From positions 2,012,208 through 2,076,207 of the forward strand of contig CM033744.1 of assembly GCA_019671005.1 (NCBI GenBank): a DNA stretch of 64,000 nt, given 5' to 3'. Made by a program: the position numbers and the translations under genes. Positions 36,760 to 49,607 of this stretch are shown here, piece by piece. How positions within the stretch are numbered: position 1 is the stretch's first letter; each line of letters starts with the position of its first letter. Below the pieces are notes generated by a model, which saw only the letters and a list, made by a program, of their open reading frames with translations, was not told the DNA's origin and ran no database searches. The stretch comes from Hibiscus mutabilis (Eukaryota > Streptophyta > Magnoliopsida > Malvales > Malvaceae).

Positions 36760-38452
36760 TTGTGCTCTCAAGGTTGATTTACGAAAGGCTTTTGATTCGT
36801 TGAATTGGGGATTTATATTGCAAGTTTTCAGAGTGTTGGGTTTCCCTGAGAAATTTAGGGAATGGATTAAGGCTTGCATTACTAATCCTAGGTTCTCTAT
36901 TAGTCTGAATTGGGGACTTGTTGGCTATTTTGCTGGGGCTAAGGGTGTGAGACAGGGTGATCTGCTATCCCCTTATATATTCTTATGGTGATGAATGTAT
37001 TGTCGGGCTTATTAAATTGAGCAGGTAAATGTGGCATCTTTGATTTTTACCCTAAGTGTCAAAGAGTTGGCTTGACTCATCTATGCTTTGCGGATGATTT
37101 ACTTGTGTTTGTGAAGGGTAATATTGAGTCAATTAGTGCTGTTCAGAGGATTATGGAAGTGTTTTACAGAATGTCTGGTCTTCAAATGAACAATTCTAAG
37201 AGTGAGTTATTTTGTGCTGGCCTAACTGTTGCTGAGATGGACAGTTTAGCTAGTCAATCTGGATTTAGACTTAAAAGGTTGTCAGTTAGGTACTTAGGGG
37301 TGCCCCTTGTTGCGAGGAACCTCTCATTTCCGGACTGTAATGGTTTGGTTGAAAAGATTGTTCGAAGGATTCGAAGCTAGCCTTCTCGGTGCCTTTCTTT
37401 TGCAGGAAGGTTACAGTTAATTCAGGCTGTAATCTTTAGTATCCAGAATTTTTTGTGTCGAATGTTCTTGTTGCCTTCCAAAGTGATCAAGATAGTTTCC
37501 CAGCTCTATAGTTCTTTCTTATGGAAAGGTAAGGATGGCTCCGCTAAAGGAGCCAGAATTAATTAGGAAAAAAATTATTTTCTGAAGTGTGTGGGGGATT
37601 GAGGGTTAAGGATATTATATCATGGAACAAGGCTTGTATGATGAAATGCCTTTGGTTGTTGCTTACTCAATCTAGTTCGTTATAGGTGGCTTGGGTTGAG
37701 AAGTATGTTTTGAAGGGAGCTACGGTTTGGGAGTCCATTTTCAAGGCTACTCATAGTTGGGCATGGAAGAAATTGTTGCGATTGAGGGAGGAGTTCGGGT
37801 TTCTTGGTGCTGTATAGGGGGAATATAAAGCAAAGAAGGTATGGGAAGTATTTTGACCTGAGAATATCAAGGTGCCTTCGGCTCGAATCATTTGGGGTGG
37901 GTTATATATTCCCCGCTTTTCTTTTGTTGCATGGCTTTTAATTCAAGACAGAATGTCAACAAAGGATAGAATGGCTCGATGGGGCTATGAGACTGATGAT
38001 ATGTGTTTGTTGTGTGGTGATTCTAGGGAAATAAGAGATCATATTTTTGGGGAGTGCATGTTTTCGAGACAGGTTTGGGCGTTGGTGCTGCAGGTATGTG
38101 GTATCCAGATGAATTCATATGGTAAATTGGATCCAGTGTATGGGGAAAAGTAAGACCATAAGAGCTATATTTGTTCGAACTGTTTTGTTCGAACTGTTTG
38201 GTGTGGCTTTATTTACTATATTTGGCAGGAGCGTAATGGAAGATTACATAGATCTGCTCGACAAGTTAACAGTGTTGCTTTGCGGATAGTCCGATGTTAG
38301 ATTGAGATCGTTGAGATGTAAATTTTTTTATCAGACTTGGGATTGGGAGTTATAGTTCGTAAAGGTTGTAATGGCTAATTGTAATTAAAGGGGTATACTG
38401 AAGTGTATTGTTGTGGTTTCTTTGGATGAATAAAAACCAACATTTATCCAAA
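36760..38452 (+). pseudogene. 5'-truncated LINE (L1-type) retrotransposon remnant
   Basis: The sequence starts inside the reverse transcriptase (CALKVDLRKAFDSLNW), then KGVRQGDLLSPY, the catalytic FADDL motif at about 37085, and MNNSKSELFCAG and RYLGVPLVARNLSF from the thumb region. A zf-RVT domain follows at about 37872-38100 (FSFVAWLLIQDRMSTKDRM, CLLCGDSREIRDHIFGEC). The endonuclease, ORF1 and early RT are missing, and the frame is broken near 36985 and at several stops. The 3' end is a LINE-like 'tttatccaaaaaaaa' tail. It is inactive. Confidence 0.85.
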
Positions 38453-39251
38453 AAAAAATACAAAAACTTTGATTTAGTACGTTTAAACATATGAAAATTT
38501 AATTGTGTGAAAAATTATTGTAATTCAATTCTAAACTAGAGAAACTAGTTAGCACTTTATTCCCATATGGTAAAAAGCAATTGGGAAATATGCAAACATC
38601 CAATTTTGCATAGTCAAACCATACATACATACATACATACATAATTTGAGGCATATGTAATATGCATTTAAGCTTAATTATGATATATTCCCATGCTTTT
38701 CACTAATCTCTCTTGGTTTAGAAAAGGTTTTCTACAGATTTATGTAATATTCAGGTTGAATAAGTTCCTATAAAACAAGAAAAATGAACCAAAAAAACAA
38801 ATAATTATGAGGACATAAAAAACAAAATAGATAGGGACATTAAGAGTCTTATTATAACTCTTGTTGCATATCAAGCCATATTATCACCATAAAACACAAT
38901 AGCATCCCCCACTAGCTTCCAGCTTCCATTCCTCAAGTTGTTCTTGAAACCTGTAATCAAACATTTTTTTCTATATATATAAAAAAAGAGAAAATGTGAT
39001 GTAATTGCTAATTAATGAATAAATTAATGGTATCTACACTAATATTAAGTCCTAATTGAGCTCATATATACAACAGGGACATGCACATAATTTTATGTTA
39101 GAGTTATGAACATTTAAAAAAAATTATATTAGATCATCAACAGAAAATACTTAAACTATATGAAAATTTGAAACATTCAGGGGTGCGACCACGTCCAGCA
39201 CCCCGTCGGTCCATCCCGGGATATATAGGTTTAATTGTGTCTATAAAATGA
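38453..39251. other. Spacer downstream of the WOX gene
   Basis: No gene. A (CATA)n microsatellite lies at about 38620-38643. 38860-38960 could belong to the WOX 3' UTR, which reads leftwards. Confidence 0.4.
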
Positions 39252-40288
39252 TCAACTTACAAGGAAATAGCTTTCACCCGGAACCAAGCTCTCGAGCAAA
39301 AACCCAAATTCATTCATGGGGAGAGGCACACCAGAGGAGTGGACCAACACTGCATCTTGTCCAAACTTGACCTTAACATCCAATGGACCCCTTGGAACTT
39401 CAGTTGGAACTCCATTGATGAACACTGTGATGAACCCTGAAACAAATCACCAGCTTTAGGGTTTACTTCAATCATTAGTTTCCCCTCAGGTTATAAAATT
39501 GTTTTCCTCTCTTTACAAACTCAAAAGAGTTTCTTCCATATAATAATAATAATTATCGCAACATGCAGCATATTTTTGGGGTGTAGTGCAACTCTATTTT
39601 CAAACCACTAAATCCCATTGTTACATCACAAGAAAGTTACTGTTGCAGATACTTTTCAAAATCCATAGATTATTCTATGTCGGGCAGTAAACTTTTAAGT
39701 TAAAAAAGTTTTATAAATGGCCATGCAATTACCAGATTGATGCAGCAAATTGGAAGTTTCCGAGGGGCTAAAAACTGATGTAATGTTACTCGAGCTTTGC
39801 TCTTGAAACCCCATTTGAGGTGACTTTGAGAGAAGATTTTCCATGCCAGTATCACTCATAACACCATAGGAAGAAGATGAACCAACAAGGAAAGAAGGTG
39901 GAAAAGAAGCAAAGTTAGAGACAGCACTATGTTCATAATGAATTGCACCACCGCCGCCGCTGCCGATACCAAACAGTTGTGATTGACAGCTTCTTTGTTC
40001 TCCGGAGAGGCTCGTGCCGGCGGCTTGAAGCTGTCGTTGGCGACGGCGAGACCTTGAACGTCGGTTTTGGAACCAGTAGAAGACATTAGCATCACCAACA
40101 GCACCGAATTTCTCAAGCAGCTTTCTTATTCTCACGGTTTCATCCTTAGGAGGGTTCACCATGCCACTATTGAAGATGGACTCGAGTATGAGGATTTGTT
40201 CCGGCTTCGGTGTCCACCTCGATCGGACTGGTTCACTTCTCTCTGAACCATGGCTCGGACTATTACGGTCTGGAGCTTGATCTTCCAT
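39252..40288 (-). CDS. WOX11: WUSCHEL-related homeobox protein, WOX11/WOX12 type
   Basis: Two exons on the reverse strand, 40288-39733 and 39436-39252, joined by a GT-AG intron (Gln-Ser-Gly junction, phase 1), give 246 aa, near the family's usual 250-270. The WOX homeodomain spans about residues 21-86 (RSRWTPKPEQILILESIF, helix 3 NVFYWFQNRRSRSRRR), with the extended loop and helix of WOX proteins. The N terminus MEDQAPDRNSP and the C-terminal GFITVFINGVPTEVPRGPLD are characteristic of the WOX11/12 pair. These regulators promote adventitious root founder-cell fate in Arabidopsis and crown-root growth in rice. The middle is Ser/Gly-rich and probably disordered. The start is the first ATG, followed directly by the conserved N terminus. 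No damage is seen. WOX11 versus WOX12 cannot be separated without a tree. Confidence 0.92.
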
Positions 40289-40381
40289 TGATGAAGATAC
40301 CTAGGTTTAAAACTATAGGACCAAAAAAAAAAACCCAAAGCACATGAATATACAGTCTAGAATACATGAGAGAGGGTGAAA

Positions 40382-40395
40382 TTTATATATATAAG
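40382..40395 (-). promoter_or_regulatory. TATA box of the WOX gene
   Basis: The reverse strand reads 'cttatatatataaa' about 95-105 bases upstream of the WOX start codon. That is a usual spacing for a TATA box with a 60-70 base leader. Confidence 0.55.
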
Positions 40396-40399
40396 ACAC

Positions 40400-43315
40400 T
40401 GATGGAATGTCACTTTCTAAAGTTACCAAATCACCCTTTTGTTGCTTGCACCTCCTAGAGTTAAAATTACTTCTTTGCCTCTCAAAGCTATATCAAAATA
40501 TTCTATCTTTTAACTCGGGTTTATTTTGATTCGTTCATACAATTATTCTTAAAAATCGACTTATTAGTTCACCTGTCATCAACAGTGTTGAAACTCTTAA
40601 AACCTACGAATTTAAGTAAACTCAAGCGCGTGACGTCCTCGTTTTAAGTCAGGTTTCTGTATGCCCAAAAAAAGATGTTATCTAAATGATCTTACTAGTT
40701 CCCATCAAATACCAATTCAATTCTAGCTAGCTAGCCTTCCTTAGTTTAAGGACTTTGTGTCCAATTATCCAGACTTTATCATATGCTTTTTCATGCTTGA
40801 CAAAAGGTGCAAAGCCTACTTTTTGGTGGATTTAGACTTTAGTCCATAATATTATTCTAAATCAACATTGAGACATGATTAACTTGCAGACAAAGGGAAT
40901 GACATTGCTAAACATTTCCTCCTTTTTTGAATAGTAATTATGTCACCCCGTAGATTCCAATAAAAAAAACTAAGTTAAACATTAGTAGTATTGATTTATC
41001 ATTTATATACCCATTGGCTATTACTGTTATAATTGTCTCTATCTTCTTAATGTTCTTTTTCTTCAGAACAATTTTAGTTTTAAATAGAGCTTGGCGTTGT
41101 GACTGAATTAATATTAAAATTTTGAATTGAGTTGGAGCATGATTGGGGAAATTATTTTAGGGTTGGGATTGAATTCGGGTGCTAAAATATTAAATAAGGT
41201 TTGAAGCGGGTCAAGTTCAAGTATTTATAAGTGAATCGTAAAAGTAAGTCGGATAATATCAAAATTCAAATTCATATATATTGAATATCATCTTTTTAAT
41301 AGTAATTACAAGATCCATTTGAATTAAGTTTATAATTTTATTATTACATTATTCCAAAGATTGATAATTACTTTGGAGAAAGTAATAATAAATGATGGAT
41401 ACAGTGATAAGACATAATAACATATTTTTAAAAAGAAAATATATATTCAAACTTTAAAAATGACGGTATTGTGAAAAATAATCATTAATCCTGAACATGA
41501 AACATAAAATACACGTTAATTATATAAAAAATATATATTTACAAGAGAAAGAAATGGTGAAAACCTAGAAAAGAGAGGACAAAATGGTAAAAGAAGCAAG
41601 CAAGAAAAGGGGGATGTGAAAGGGTTGAAAGAGGAAAACCAGGGTTTCGGCTACATGGCAAAGTGCATGTGAAGGAATGCATGGAAAGATGGGTCTCTGC
41701 AAAGGGAAGAGACAACTTACTTTTTTTTCCTCCCTTTTTTTCATAATAATAATAATAATAATTAAATTTTAAAACCCCCCTCAAGTAATGGTCAAAAATT
41801 GGTGGCATAATTTATTAACTTTCCTTTTTTCACCCGGAAGCCTAAGTAAAAACTACTACAATTTCTGTCCAACTCAATATATTCAGTATTAATTTTTTTA
41901 AAGTTAAATTTTTTTAACTTTGACTATAATTATTTTAAATATTTTAATTAATTAAATTTTATGAAATATATATTATTAAATTAATTGATTGAAGGTTTTT
42001 AAAATATATTTTTTTTCACATTTTTATTAATAATAAATTTAGAGTAATAATGAGTCAAAATTAAAAAAATGACCAAAAAATTAATATTGGACATATTAAA
42101 TGAGAAATGAAATGGTGGGAGTATATATTAATGCAGTTAGCTGAGTGTGATGAAATATTAAATCCATAAATTTCAGCCTGGTTTAAAGAAATTTTTGCAC
42201 GCTTTCATTACCTTTTGTGAGGCCTATGCCTCTATATTAATCAATGTTAGAAATTTATATTTTGATGTTGTGAATGAAGTAAATTGAATCGAGTGTTATT
42301 ACCATAATAAACTTTTATAGTATCGAATTCAGGTTAACGATCAATAAATCAAATATCAATAATTATAAAAAAAAAACTTTGTATTAATGAGAATAAATCA
42401 GAAAAAAATATATATTTGTTTTATAAGCATGTGTCTTCATTTATTACTGAGAATAAATCAGAAAAAACTTCTATAGTATGTGTCTTCAACATACAAATTT
42501 GGTTCAAATATCAAGAAAAAAATTTCAATGTCATTTCTTCTGATCACTTGTTGATATACAAGTGGAAGTTCTAATTTTCCATGTACTTCGAAGCTTAAAA
42601 TTTAAATGTCTATATATTAATGGATTGGTCCAACTGATAAACAAATTGTTATCATTTGAATATATCTTGAATTCGAGACTTTGTGTATGACAAAAAAATC
42701 TATACTTGGAGATTCACTCACCAAAACTAAGTGTGCGACGTAGGTTGGTTCGAATTAATGAGCACAAAGTCCTGAGAAACCAGGAGGCTAAAGTTTAATA
42801 AACAAATTAAAGTAGAAAACCAAAATACATGTGCCCCAAAAGCAGAACCAAATGTTGGTTGGTGTCTCCTAAAAAATATTTTAAATTAAAAAAGAGAAAA
42901 TTACTCAAAAAATTAAAATAGGTAAACTCTCGTAAAAAATACAAATAAATAAATTAATAATAAAAAAGAAAAAGAAAATAAATAGGAGTGTTGCATTGGA
43001 GTGATAATGGCATGGGGGTTTGGTAGGTTGTCTAACTTAGTGTGGGTTTTACAAGGGGTTTTGTAGGCTTTTGGACTTTTCCTACAAATGGAAAAATGCC
43101 TACTAATTTCACTGTTCCAAGGAATCTTCACTATGCTGTGAGACTGCCTGCCTCCTTTATAAATTTATAATACTATATTGTCAATTGTCTATAATGCTTA
43201 AGAAAATGGATCGAGTCTTATTTCGGTTAGTATAATTAATGTCTTAAAATTTAGAAGGATATAAATTTGAATACATTTAAACATATATTATCTTACGATT
43301 TATAAGTTTAAAAAA
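40400..43315. other. AT-rich intergenic DNA upstream of the WOX gene
   Basis: No gene is recognised. It may contain WOX promoter sequence. An (ATA)n run lies at 41746-41762. 42600-42690 has SINE-like A/B-box phrases on the plus strand ('tggtccaactgataaac', 'ttgaattcgagac'). A short direct repeat 'gagaataaatcagaaaaaa' occurs at 42388 and 42448. Confidence 0.4.
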
Positions 43316-43661
43316 GGCTTAAATGAAAAATAGGCGTCTAAAGTATGTATTTTTTGAATTTTAGGTACCTAAAGTTTTTTTTGTAAAAATCGGTGCCCAA
43401 AGTTTCAAAAGTTATAATTTTAGGTGCCTGACCATTAATGAGTGTTACATTTTTTTAACCAACCAATGCTTGACATGTGACATATTTGGGGCACCTAAAA
43501 TTTTAACTTTTGAAACTTTGAGCACCTATTTTTACAAAAAAAAATACTTTAGGCACCTAAAATTATAACTTTTGAAACTTTGGGTATTTTTACAAAAAAT
43601 TACTTTAGGCACCTAAAATTTAAAAAAAGCATACTTTGGGCACCTATTTTTCATTTAAGCC
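43316..43661. mobile_element. MULE-type MITE, 346 bp, perfect 9-bp TSD
   Basis: Ends 'ggcttaaatgaaaaatagg' and 'cctatttttcatttaagcc'. Flanks 43307-43315 and 43662-43670 are both 'tttaaaaaa'. The interior repeats 'ttaggcacctaaaatt' in both orientations. The same GGCTTAA termini occur at 13169 and 53378. Confidence 0.9.
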
Positions 43662-44213
43662 TTTAAAAAATTGAATAATTTGAGCATCGTAAGAAAATGA
43701 TAAGGAACATTCACTAACTTAAAATATTACTATTTGAGAAATTTCTGAAATTATAAAGGTAAAAGGTGAGGCCTGAACGGTCGCTTATATTACTTCCTAT
43801 CTGTGATGGTTCTGTATTTCGATTCAGAGATTAATTTTAGTTTTGGTTGTTTTAGATTCAAATTTATTTATATTCAAATTATTATTTTATATGTTAATTA
43901 AAGTAAAATTGAGTTTGGATTAAGATATCAAATTAGATTTTTCATGTTTGGGGTCATGAGTGATGGGTTTAATACCATGTGTCCTTGTAATATATTTAAG
44001 AAAAACTAAAACAAATCTACGCAATAATTTCTTATTTAATATTTTTTTGAATACACTGATGTAATTATATAATAGTATATATGCTCATATTTTTTCTTAA
44101 TCTTTTAATGATGTACGCTCAATTTGTACACATATGTGCTTGAACCTGATAATTAATTTTCTATGTAAAGTTTTTAAATCCGTTAACAATGAACATGGTA
44201 ATTAATAAGTGCA
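43662..44213. other. AT-rich spacer
   Basis: 43715-43790 resembles the segment at 32690-32760 ('gagaaatttctgaaattat', 'gaggcctgaacggtcgct'), a small repeat remnant. Nothing else. Confidence 0.4.
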
Positions 44214-44615
44214 GAATAACTTGTTTGACCCTTAGCTTTATTAATTTAGTGATTTTAGTCCTTAAACTTTTATTGTGTCCCTTTTGACTCTCGAATTTCT
44301 ATTGTTTTGTTAAATTGATCTAAACTTGACAGAACAATAACGGTCCGTTAAGCATACACCAATTATTTTGGTCTTTACTGAAATGCAAACTAAACTCTTT
44401 TATAATTTTTGTCACGTCATCAAAAAATTAAAAAAAAAACATTAAAAATTATAAATAAGTATAGTTGAATTCTATGGATCGGTGAAGTCATTATTTTTTT
44501 TGTCACATTTGAGTAAATTTAACAAAAATACAAGGACTAAACGAGACACAATACAAGCTTAAGAGTTAAAATGATTAAACTAATAAAGTTGGGGACCAAA
44601 AAGATCATTCCCCAT
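44214..44615. mobile_element. Long inverted-repeat element
   Basis: The left arm 'tagtgattttagtccttaaa' through 'gttaaattgatctaaac' is mirrored by the right arm 'gagtaaatttaacaaaaat' through 'gattaaactaataaagttg'. No clear target duplication. A half copy lies at about 16770-16900. Confidence 0.65.
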
Positions 44616-44878
44616 TAATAATTATGCATATATTTATATATTAAATTTCCTTCAAGTGATTTATGGCTATTTTTCTTGCCAATTATGTTTATATATATTA
44701 ACTTATATAATGTTTCATTCTTTTAAAACCAAACACAATACTAATAGATTTGTTTAGAAATGTATTACTATTTTTCTTGATAATACCTCCACTATTGCTT
44801 CACTTGTTGTTTTAACAGGTACAACATACTATTTATTGAACAAAAATCAATTCATATTTTGTGTTTCTTTTTTATGTC

Positions 44879-45170
44879 CAGGGATCCTGACATAATAAAA
44901 AATATAACTCGGCCCCGACCCCGATATTTTAATAAAAAAATCTGACTAAACCCGACCTAACCTGGGAAAAATTAATAAAAATATTAAATATAATATAAAA
45001 ATATAATAAATATATATAAATATATCAGGTCGGGTCGAGGAAATTTTACCCTAAACCTGAACCCGACTTTATTTTTTCAATAACTAGATCCGAACCCGAT
45101 TTTTTTTAAAAAAAACCGCCCCTATCGGTTCGGGTCGGGATCCGATGGGTCGGTTATTTTGGAATCCCTA
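44879..45170. mobile_element. hAT-type MITE, 292 bp, 8-bp TSD
   Basis: Ends 'cagggatcc' and 'ggaatcccta' match the YAGGG hAT terminus as an imperfect inverted repeat. The flanks 44871-44878 and 45171-45178 are the same 8-mer 'tttatgtc'. The interior is rich in 'gggtcggg'/'cccgacc' phrases that pair with each other. Confidence 0.85.
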
Positions 45171-46429
45171 TTTATGTCCCTTGCACTAAAAAAACCAAAT
45201 CTTAAGCATTAATCTTAAATTCTAAATCTTAAATCATAAGGTTTAATCCTTAAAAAATACACTATACACCCAATACTCTAAATCCTAACCCTAAATCTAA
45301 GTTTTTAGTATTAAGAAATAAAACACCAAGAAAGGTCATGCGATTTCTGCTCTTATTTATTATATTTATATTTACAAAACAGAAGTACACAACATGACTA
45401 GAAAAGGCTAAAATTAGAATCTGATCTCTATTTTGGGAGGAAGACAGGACCACTAAATGTTTTTAACAAGTTTTGTCTCTTCAAACTACTTGGTTCGTCT
45501 TTCTTTGTCCACCCTAAGTAATTGGAATTGGACCACTAATGAAATGATTCAATTATCGAGATTTGACTCTGGTTTTACAACACATTGGATTATTCTTTTT
45601 GAAATTGCTCAAATATGGATTCAGATAGGTTCAAACTACTTAGTTTTTTTTTTAAATATACTTAAAAATCCAAACTACTTAGTTCGTTTTTCTCTTTTCA
45701 TTTCTAGCAATATCCGACACATTTACCATATATTATATTTTAAAGTTTAAACACATAAACCACCTAATTTTGTACTAAAAACTAAACTCATCGAGTAGTC
45801 CTATTAAAAATGAAAATGTTGTTGTTTTTAGCGTCTAGGTGATTCAAGTTCGAGTAGTTTGTCTGTACAATGTGTGTACATTATTATCAAGTAGTTTATC
45901 ACGAGAAGTTAGTTTTTATTTGGGATTGTCAGTGGTTATAGATAACATTTTTTTGTAATCATTTGATGATGTAATCAGAAATGTGTAGTGGAATAATCTG
46001 TAAGATTGTTACACTCACAACTCCTACACCACCTCTTGTGCGTCTCGTTGAATAGGGACAAAGAGATTCCGTAACGGTCGTTAGGTTTCTATGGTCTCAA
46101 GGGAAGGTTTCGATGTTCTTTGCAACTTTGAGTTTTATTTTTTTTCTTTTATCTATATGAGTTTTTTGATGGACATAATCCTTAAATCTCTCGTTATGTT
46201 TATGTCCATTCTATTTACTAAACTTTGTATTATTTCTAATAAAACTCAATTACCCCTGTTCAAAAAAAAATTATGAAATAATCAAAAACACAATTTACTA
46301 TATATCAAGCAACATAAATACATTCAACACTTTTCCATAATAAATATATTTAATACTTAATTTTTACTAAGATGCCAAATAAGTTTATAATACAAATTCG
46401 TAATATTTTTTTTTGTCAAATTCTAATTC
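45171..46429. other. Spacer with repeat traces
   Basis: 45190-45310 carries CCTAAA-like units from a truncated CCCTAAA-core copy. 45480-45690 repeats 'caaactactt(a/g)gttcgt' three times. 46080-46270 ends 'ttcaaaaaaaaatt' like a LINE 3' tail. No gene. Confidence 0.4.
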
Positions 46430-46600
46430 TAATCTTAATTTTACGATGGAGAGGAAGGGAGAGACTCTAGGGGAAGGAAGGAGAAGCAGTAGTAGGTCTA
46501 GAACCCATGACCTGAAAAAATATGAGGGAACAAAGATAAGCAGCTTGGTTAACTGAGCAAATACGCTTACTTGTAGTAATTAAAATTTTTACTTTATCAA
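46430..46600 (-). mobile_element. SINE-like tRNA-derived element
   Basis: The reverse strand has 'ttgctcagttaaccaagc' (A-box-like) and 'catgggttctagacct' (B-box-like) about 45 bases apart. It is degenerate. Confidence 0.45.
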
Positions 46601-47177
46601 ACAACACATAGATCTAATAATTTATTAAAATATGATTGATATAAAAAACCCTAAACATGCTAGAACCAATAATTATTGGTGCAATATTCTCATTTTAAGA
46701 ATTTTTTTAGTGTTGTGGGGACACTTTGGAATGTCCAAGATACATGAATTTGAGCAAACCATGGCATTCTAGACCAATTATTAGTGTCAGTCTAGTTTTG
46801 AAGAGCACTAATCAATGAAGATAATGATACTCAATTTGGTTATTTTCTTCATTTAATATATATAGCTATTGGTGTATAGGTAGAGGCTAAGGCATTTCAT
46901 ATTACAAGGGGGCAGATGTTGCATTCAACTTGCACAGTTGCAAAAGGCATTGATGTGTGCCTAAAAAGAGTGTACAAACAACATGGATTGTGGCTTTTCA
47001 TTTGTCCCTCGAAGTTGTATTGTCTTTGGAGTTTTATTATGATTCTTTTCTTTTTGGGTCTTAGGTTCCTTATCAATGCCCTCACCCTAGGTATAGGCTG
47101 TTTTTTCATTTCATGTGGATTAAAATCATTTGTAGAAAAAAAAATCACCATTAATGTATCGAATAAGTATCATATAA
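46601..47177. other. AT-rich spacer
   Basis: There are overlapping open frames on both strands at 46897-47209, but no recognisable protein and no splice or codon evidence for a gene. Confidence 0.35.
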
Positions 47178-47432
47178 ATGAGTTATATTTTGATACACAA
47201 ATTGTGTAAAAAAATTACACAATTTTTATACTATACAATCTAAAACCTAAATCTCGAACCCTAACATCTTAGATTTTAAACTCTAAACCATAAACTCTAA
47301 TCTTAAACATTAAATCCTAAACCTTATAACTTAAACTCATAACCCCTAAACCCCAATCTAAATTCCTAAACCCTAGAATTAAAAGGTCAGTATAAACTAA
47401 AGTCTACACAAGCTTATGTATCAAAATATTAT
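47178..47432 (+). repeat. CCCTAAA-core family copy, well preserved
   Basis: It starts 'gagttatattttgatacac' with 'tgtgtaaaaaaattacacaa', has the CCCTAA/CTCTAAACC core (47240-47370), and ends 'cttatgtatcaaaatatt'. Confidence 0.8.
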
Positions 47433-48656
47433 CCCAGATAAATATATAAATAAATGAAGTTGTCTAAAAAGATGATGCATGTGCTTCATATAAGGTCCAA
47501 ATATGATTAGAACTGTCCAATAATCAAATTATTTGGGTATAACTACATTTAATTAATCTGAATCATGTACTAAAGAGGTTCATTATGAGGTGATTTCTTA
47601 AACTAATTTATTTTATTCACAACTTCGAGATTCAAACTTGTAACATTGCTTAAGAGATCTAATACATTATATTATGAACCAACTGATTGTTGATCCCAAG
47701 AATCAAATTATTATTGCAAGTTGGGACAATTGTTCTATATTTGGAAGGCTTTAAATAAAAATATTAGGATAAAAGATGTAATTGTGAAAATAAATAAATT
47801 CGTTTAAATTGTGGGTTGGAATTAAGTTTTTACATTCAAGATTTGAATATGCTCGAACGGGTTTTCAATTTTAATTAGTTATTTTTGACATCAAAAAATT
47901 TAATTCTGTTTGATTTTTTTATAAAAACATAAAAAATTAAAATCAATCGATTTAATCTAGAATTGATTGGTCAAACAGTTCGATACCTAAAATACAACAA
48001 TACTTACCAAGAAAAAAAAAACATTTGAATGGATTTTATTATATGTTTTTAGTTTTTTTTTTCTTTGTTTATTTACATTTTGGCCCATCAGTTTATCAAC
48101 TCAACTTGATCCACACATTAAACCCAAAGTTTGTGGGCTTTTCTTATATATATAATTTTTATTCAAAAAGAGTTTTTAGGCTTCAATGTCAGTTTAGGTT
48201 TTTAACTTCGATGTTATAAAATGAATTTTTACGTTAACTATTTGTGATTTATTATTAACTTTTTGAAATTTTTACTATTTAAAAAATAATTATTTTGAGA
48301 GATACATTAATTGAACGAATGGCTGAGAGTGATTATATTGCTTTGAATTGGCGTAAAAAAAAACTCCCATCATTTTTCAATTGCACTCTTAAATTTCTTC
48401 TGGCTTAAACCTTAAAGTTTTGTTTTTTTTCTTCAAATAAATACTTTTCGGATGATCAATTAATAATCAACTAATAATCAATATTTTTGCTGACATGAAA
48501 TGACAAAGTTAGAAGCATAATTAATAAAAATAAATGTTGAGGACTTTTTTGTGCCTTTTTTTTTATCATTGATTTATAATTTTTTCTGTCTTTAAATAAA
48601 ATAAACATAAACGACCGATCAAACACAAGATTTATTTCTTTTATATATATATATAG
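47433..48656. other. AT-rich spacer
   Basis: No gene and no clear element boundary seen. Confidence 0.4.
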
Positions 48657-48862
48657 TATCCTGTTATATAGCGTAAAACTTTTTAAGTTTTAGACTTTTT
48701 TGAATCGTTGAATGAGTGAAATAGATGATTGAGAGTAACAGTAGAATATTTGAAGATTATCACTTGAGAAAAAAAGTAAAGAGTTAATCTCAGCCATCAA
48801 TTTCTCTCATCCAACGATTTAAAAAAAATACGTGTAAAACTTTAAAACTTTTACCCTATATA
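48657..48862. mobile_element. Stem-loop MITE, family copy 2
   Basis: 'gcgtaaaactttttaagttt' is mirrored by 'aaactttaaaacttttaccc'. The interior 'aagtaaagagttaatctca' is shared with 54727-54946 and, more loosely, with 15005-15222. Confidence 0.75.
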
Positions 48863-49090
48863 TATAACAAAAAAAGACTAGAAGCTCAAACTTCCACTCG
48901 TGGCAATAGGCATGACATCCATGCTAGTTTGGCCGCTTGCTACTACTCCCACACGCCACGGACAGCACAAATCTTGTGCCTTTCTCATCAAGACAACCCC
49001 TCCTCAACTCTCACTCGCACCCTTATTAATATAATCTAGGTTAAAAATCTTTTTGTGTCATTGGTATATTATAAACACAAACAAATTATC
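48863..49090. other. Short spacer
   Basis: A slightly less AT-rich stretch at 48890-49030 contains nothing assignable. Confidence 0.35.
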
Positions 49091-49607
49091 GGGTAAATTA
49101 CGTAAACCATTATTGAATTTTGTTCTTAAACTTATTTTGATTACTGAAGTTTCAAAACGTCCAATTTACTCATTGAAGTTTCGACATTAAACGTTTTCTT
49201 GTCACTCTTCTATTAACTTTTTGACAACATCTATTTATCGGCGAATGAAAGAGCTTTTTCAAGATTCAAAACGGTGGAAAGCTTCATCGGTATGAGAGAA
49301 CAATATAATGAGAAAAGAGTTTCATCCGAAGGCGGAGGAGAGAAGTCGGCGAGAAAAAACCTAAAGATTTTTGTTCAATTCATGGACTTCGGGGCACTTT
49401 CGACAAAATGGAGGTCAGATTCGAACTCAGGGAGGTAGACAAAGTGACTGATGAAATTTAGTATCGAACGACGACGACGGTGAATGGTGGAGTGACAAAA
49501 ACGTTCAATGCCTAAACTTTAGTGAGTAAATTGAACGCTTTGTTGAAACTTTAGTCACAAAAATAGGTTTAAGAGTAAAATCTGGTGATGATTTACGTAA
49601 TTTACCC
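49091..49607. mobile_element. Long-TIR element with non-repeat interior, MULE-like
   Basis: Ends 'gggtaaattacgtaaacc' and 'atttacgtaatttaccc' with further inverted phrases ('ttactcattgaagtttcg' against 'actttagtgagtaaatt'). The middle (49220-49480) is GC-richer and gene-like ('gaaggcggaggagagaagtc') but encodes nothing I recognise. The flanking 9-mers do not match. Confidence 0.7.

Noticed and set aside
46897..47209. Overlapping open frames on both strands
   Set aside because: Equal openness on both strands with no protein similarity. The region also runs into a CCCTAAA-core repeat.
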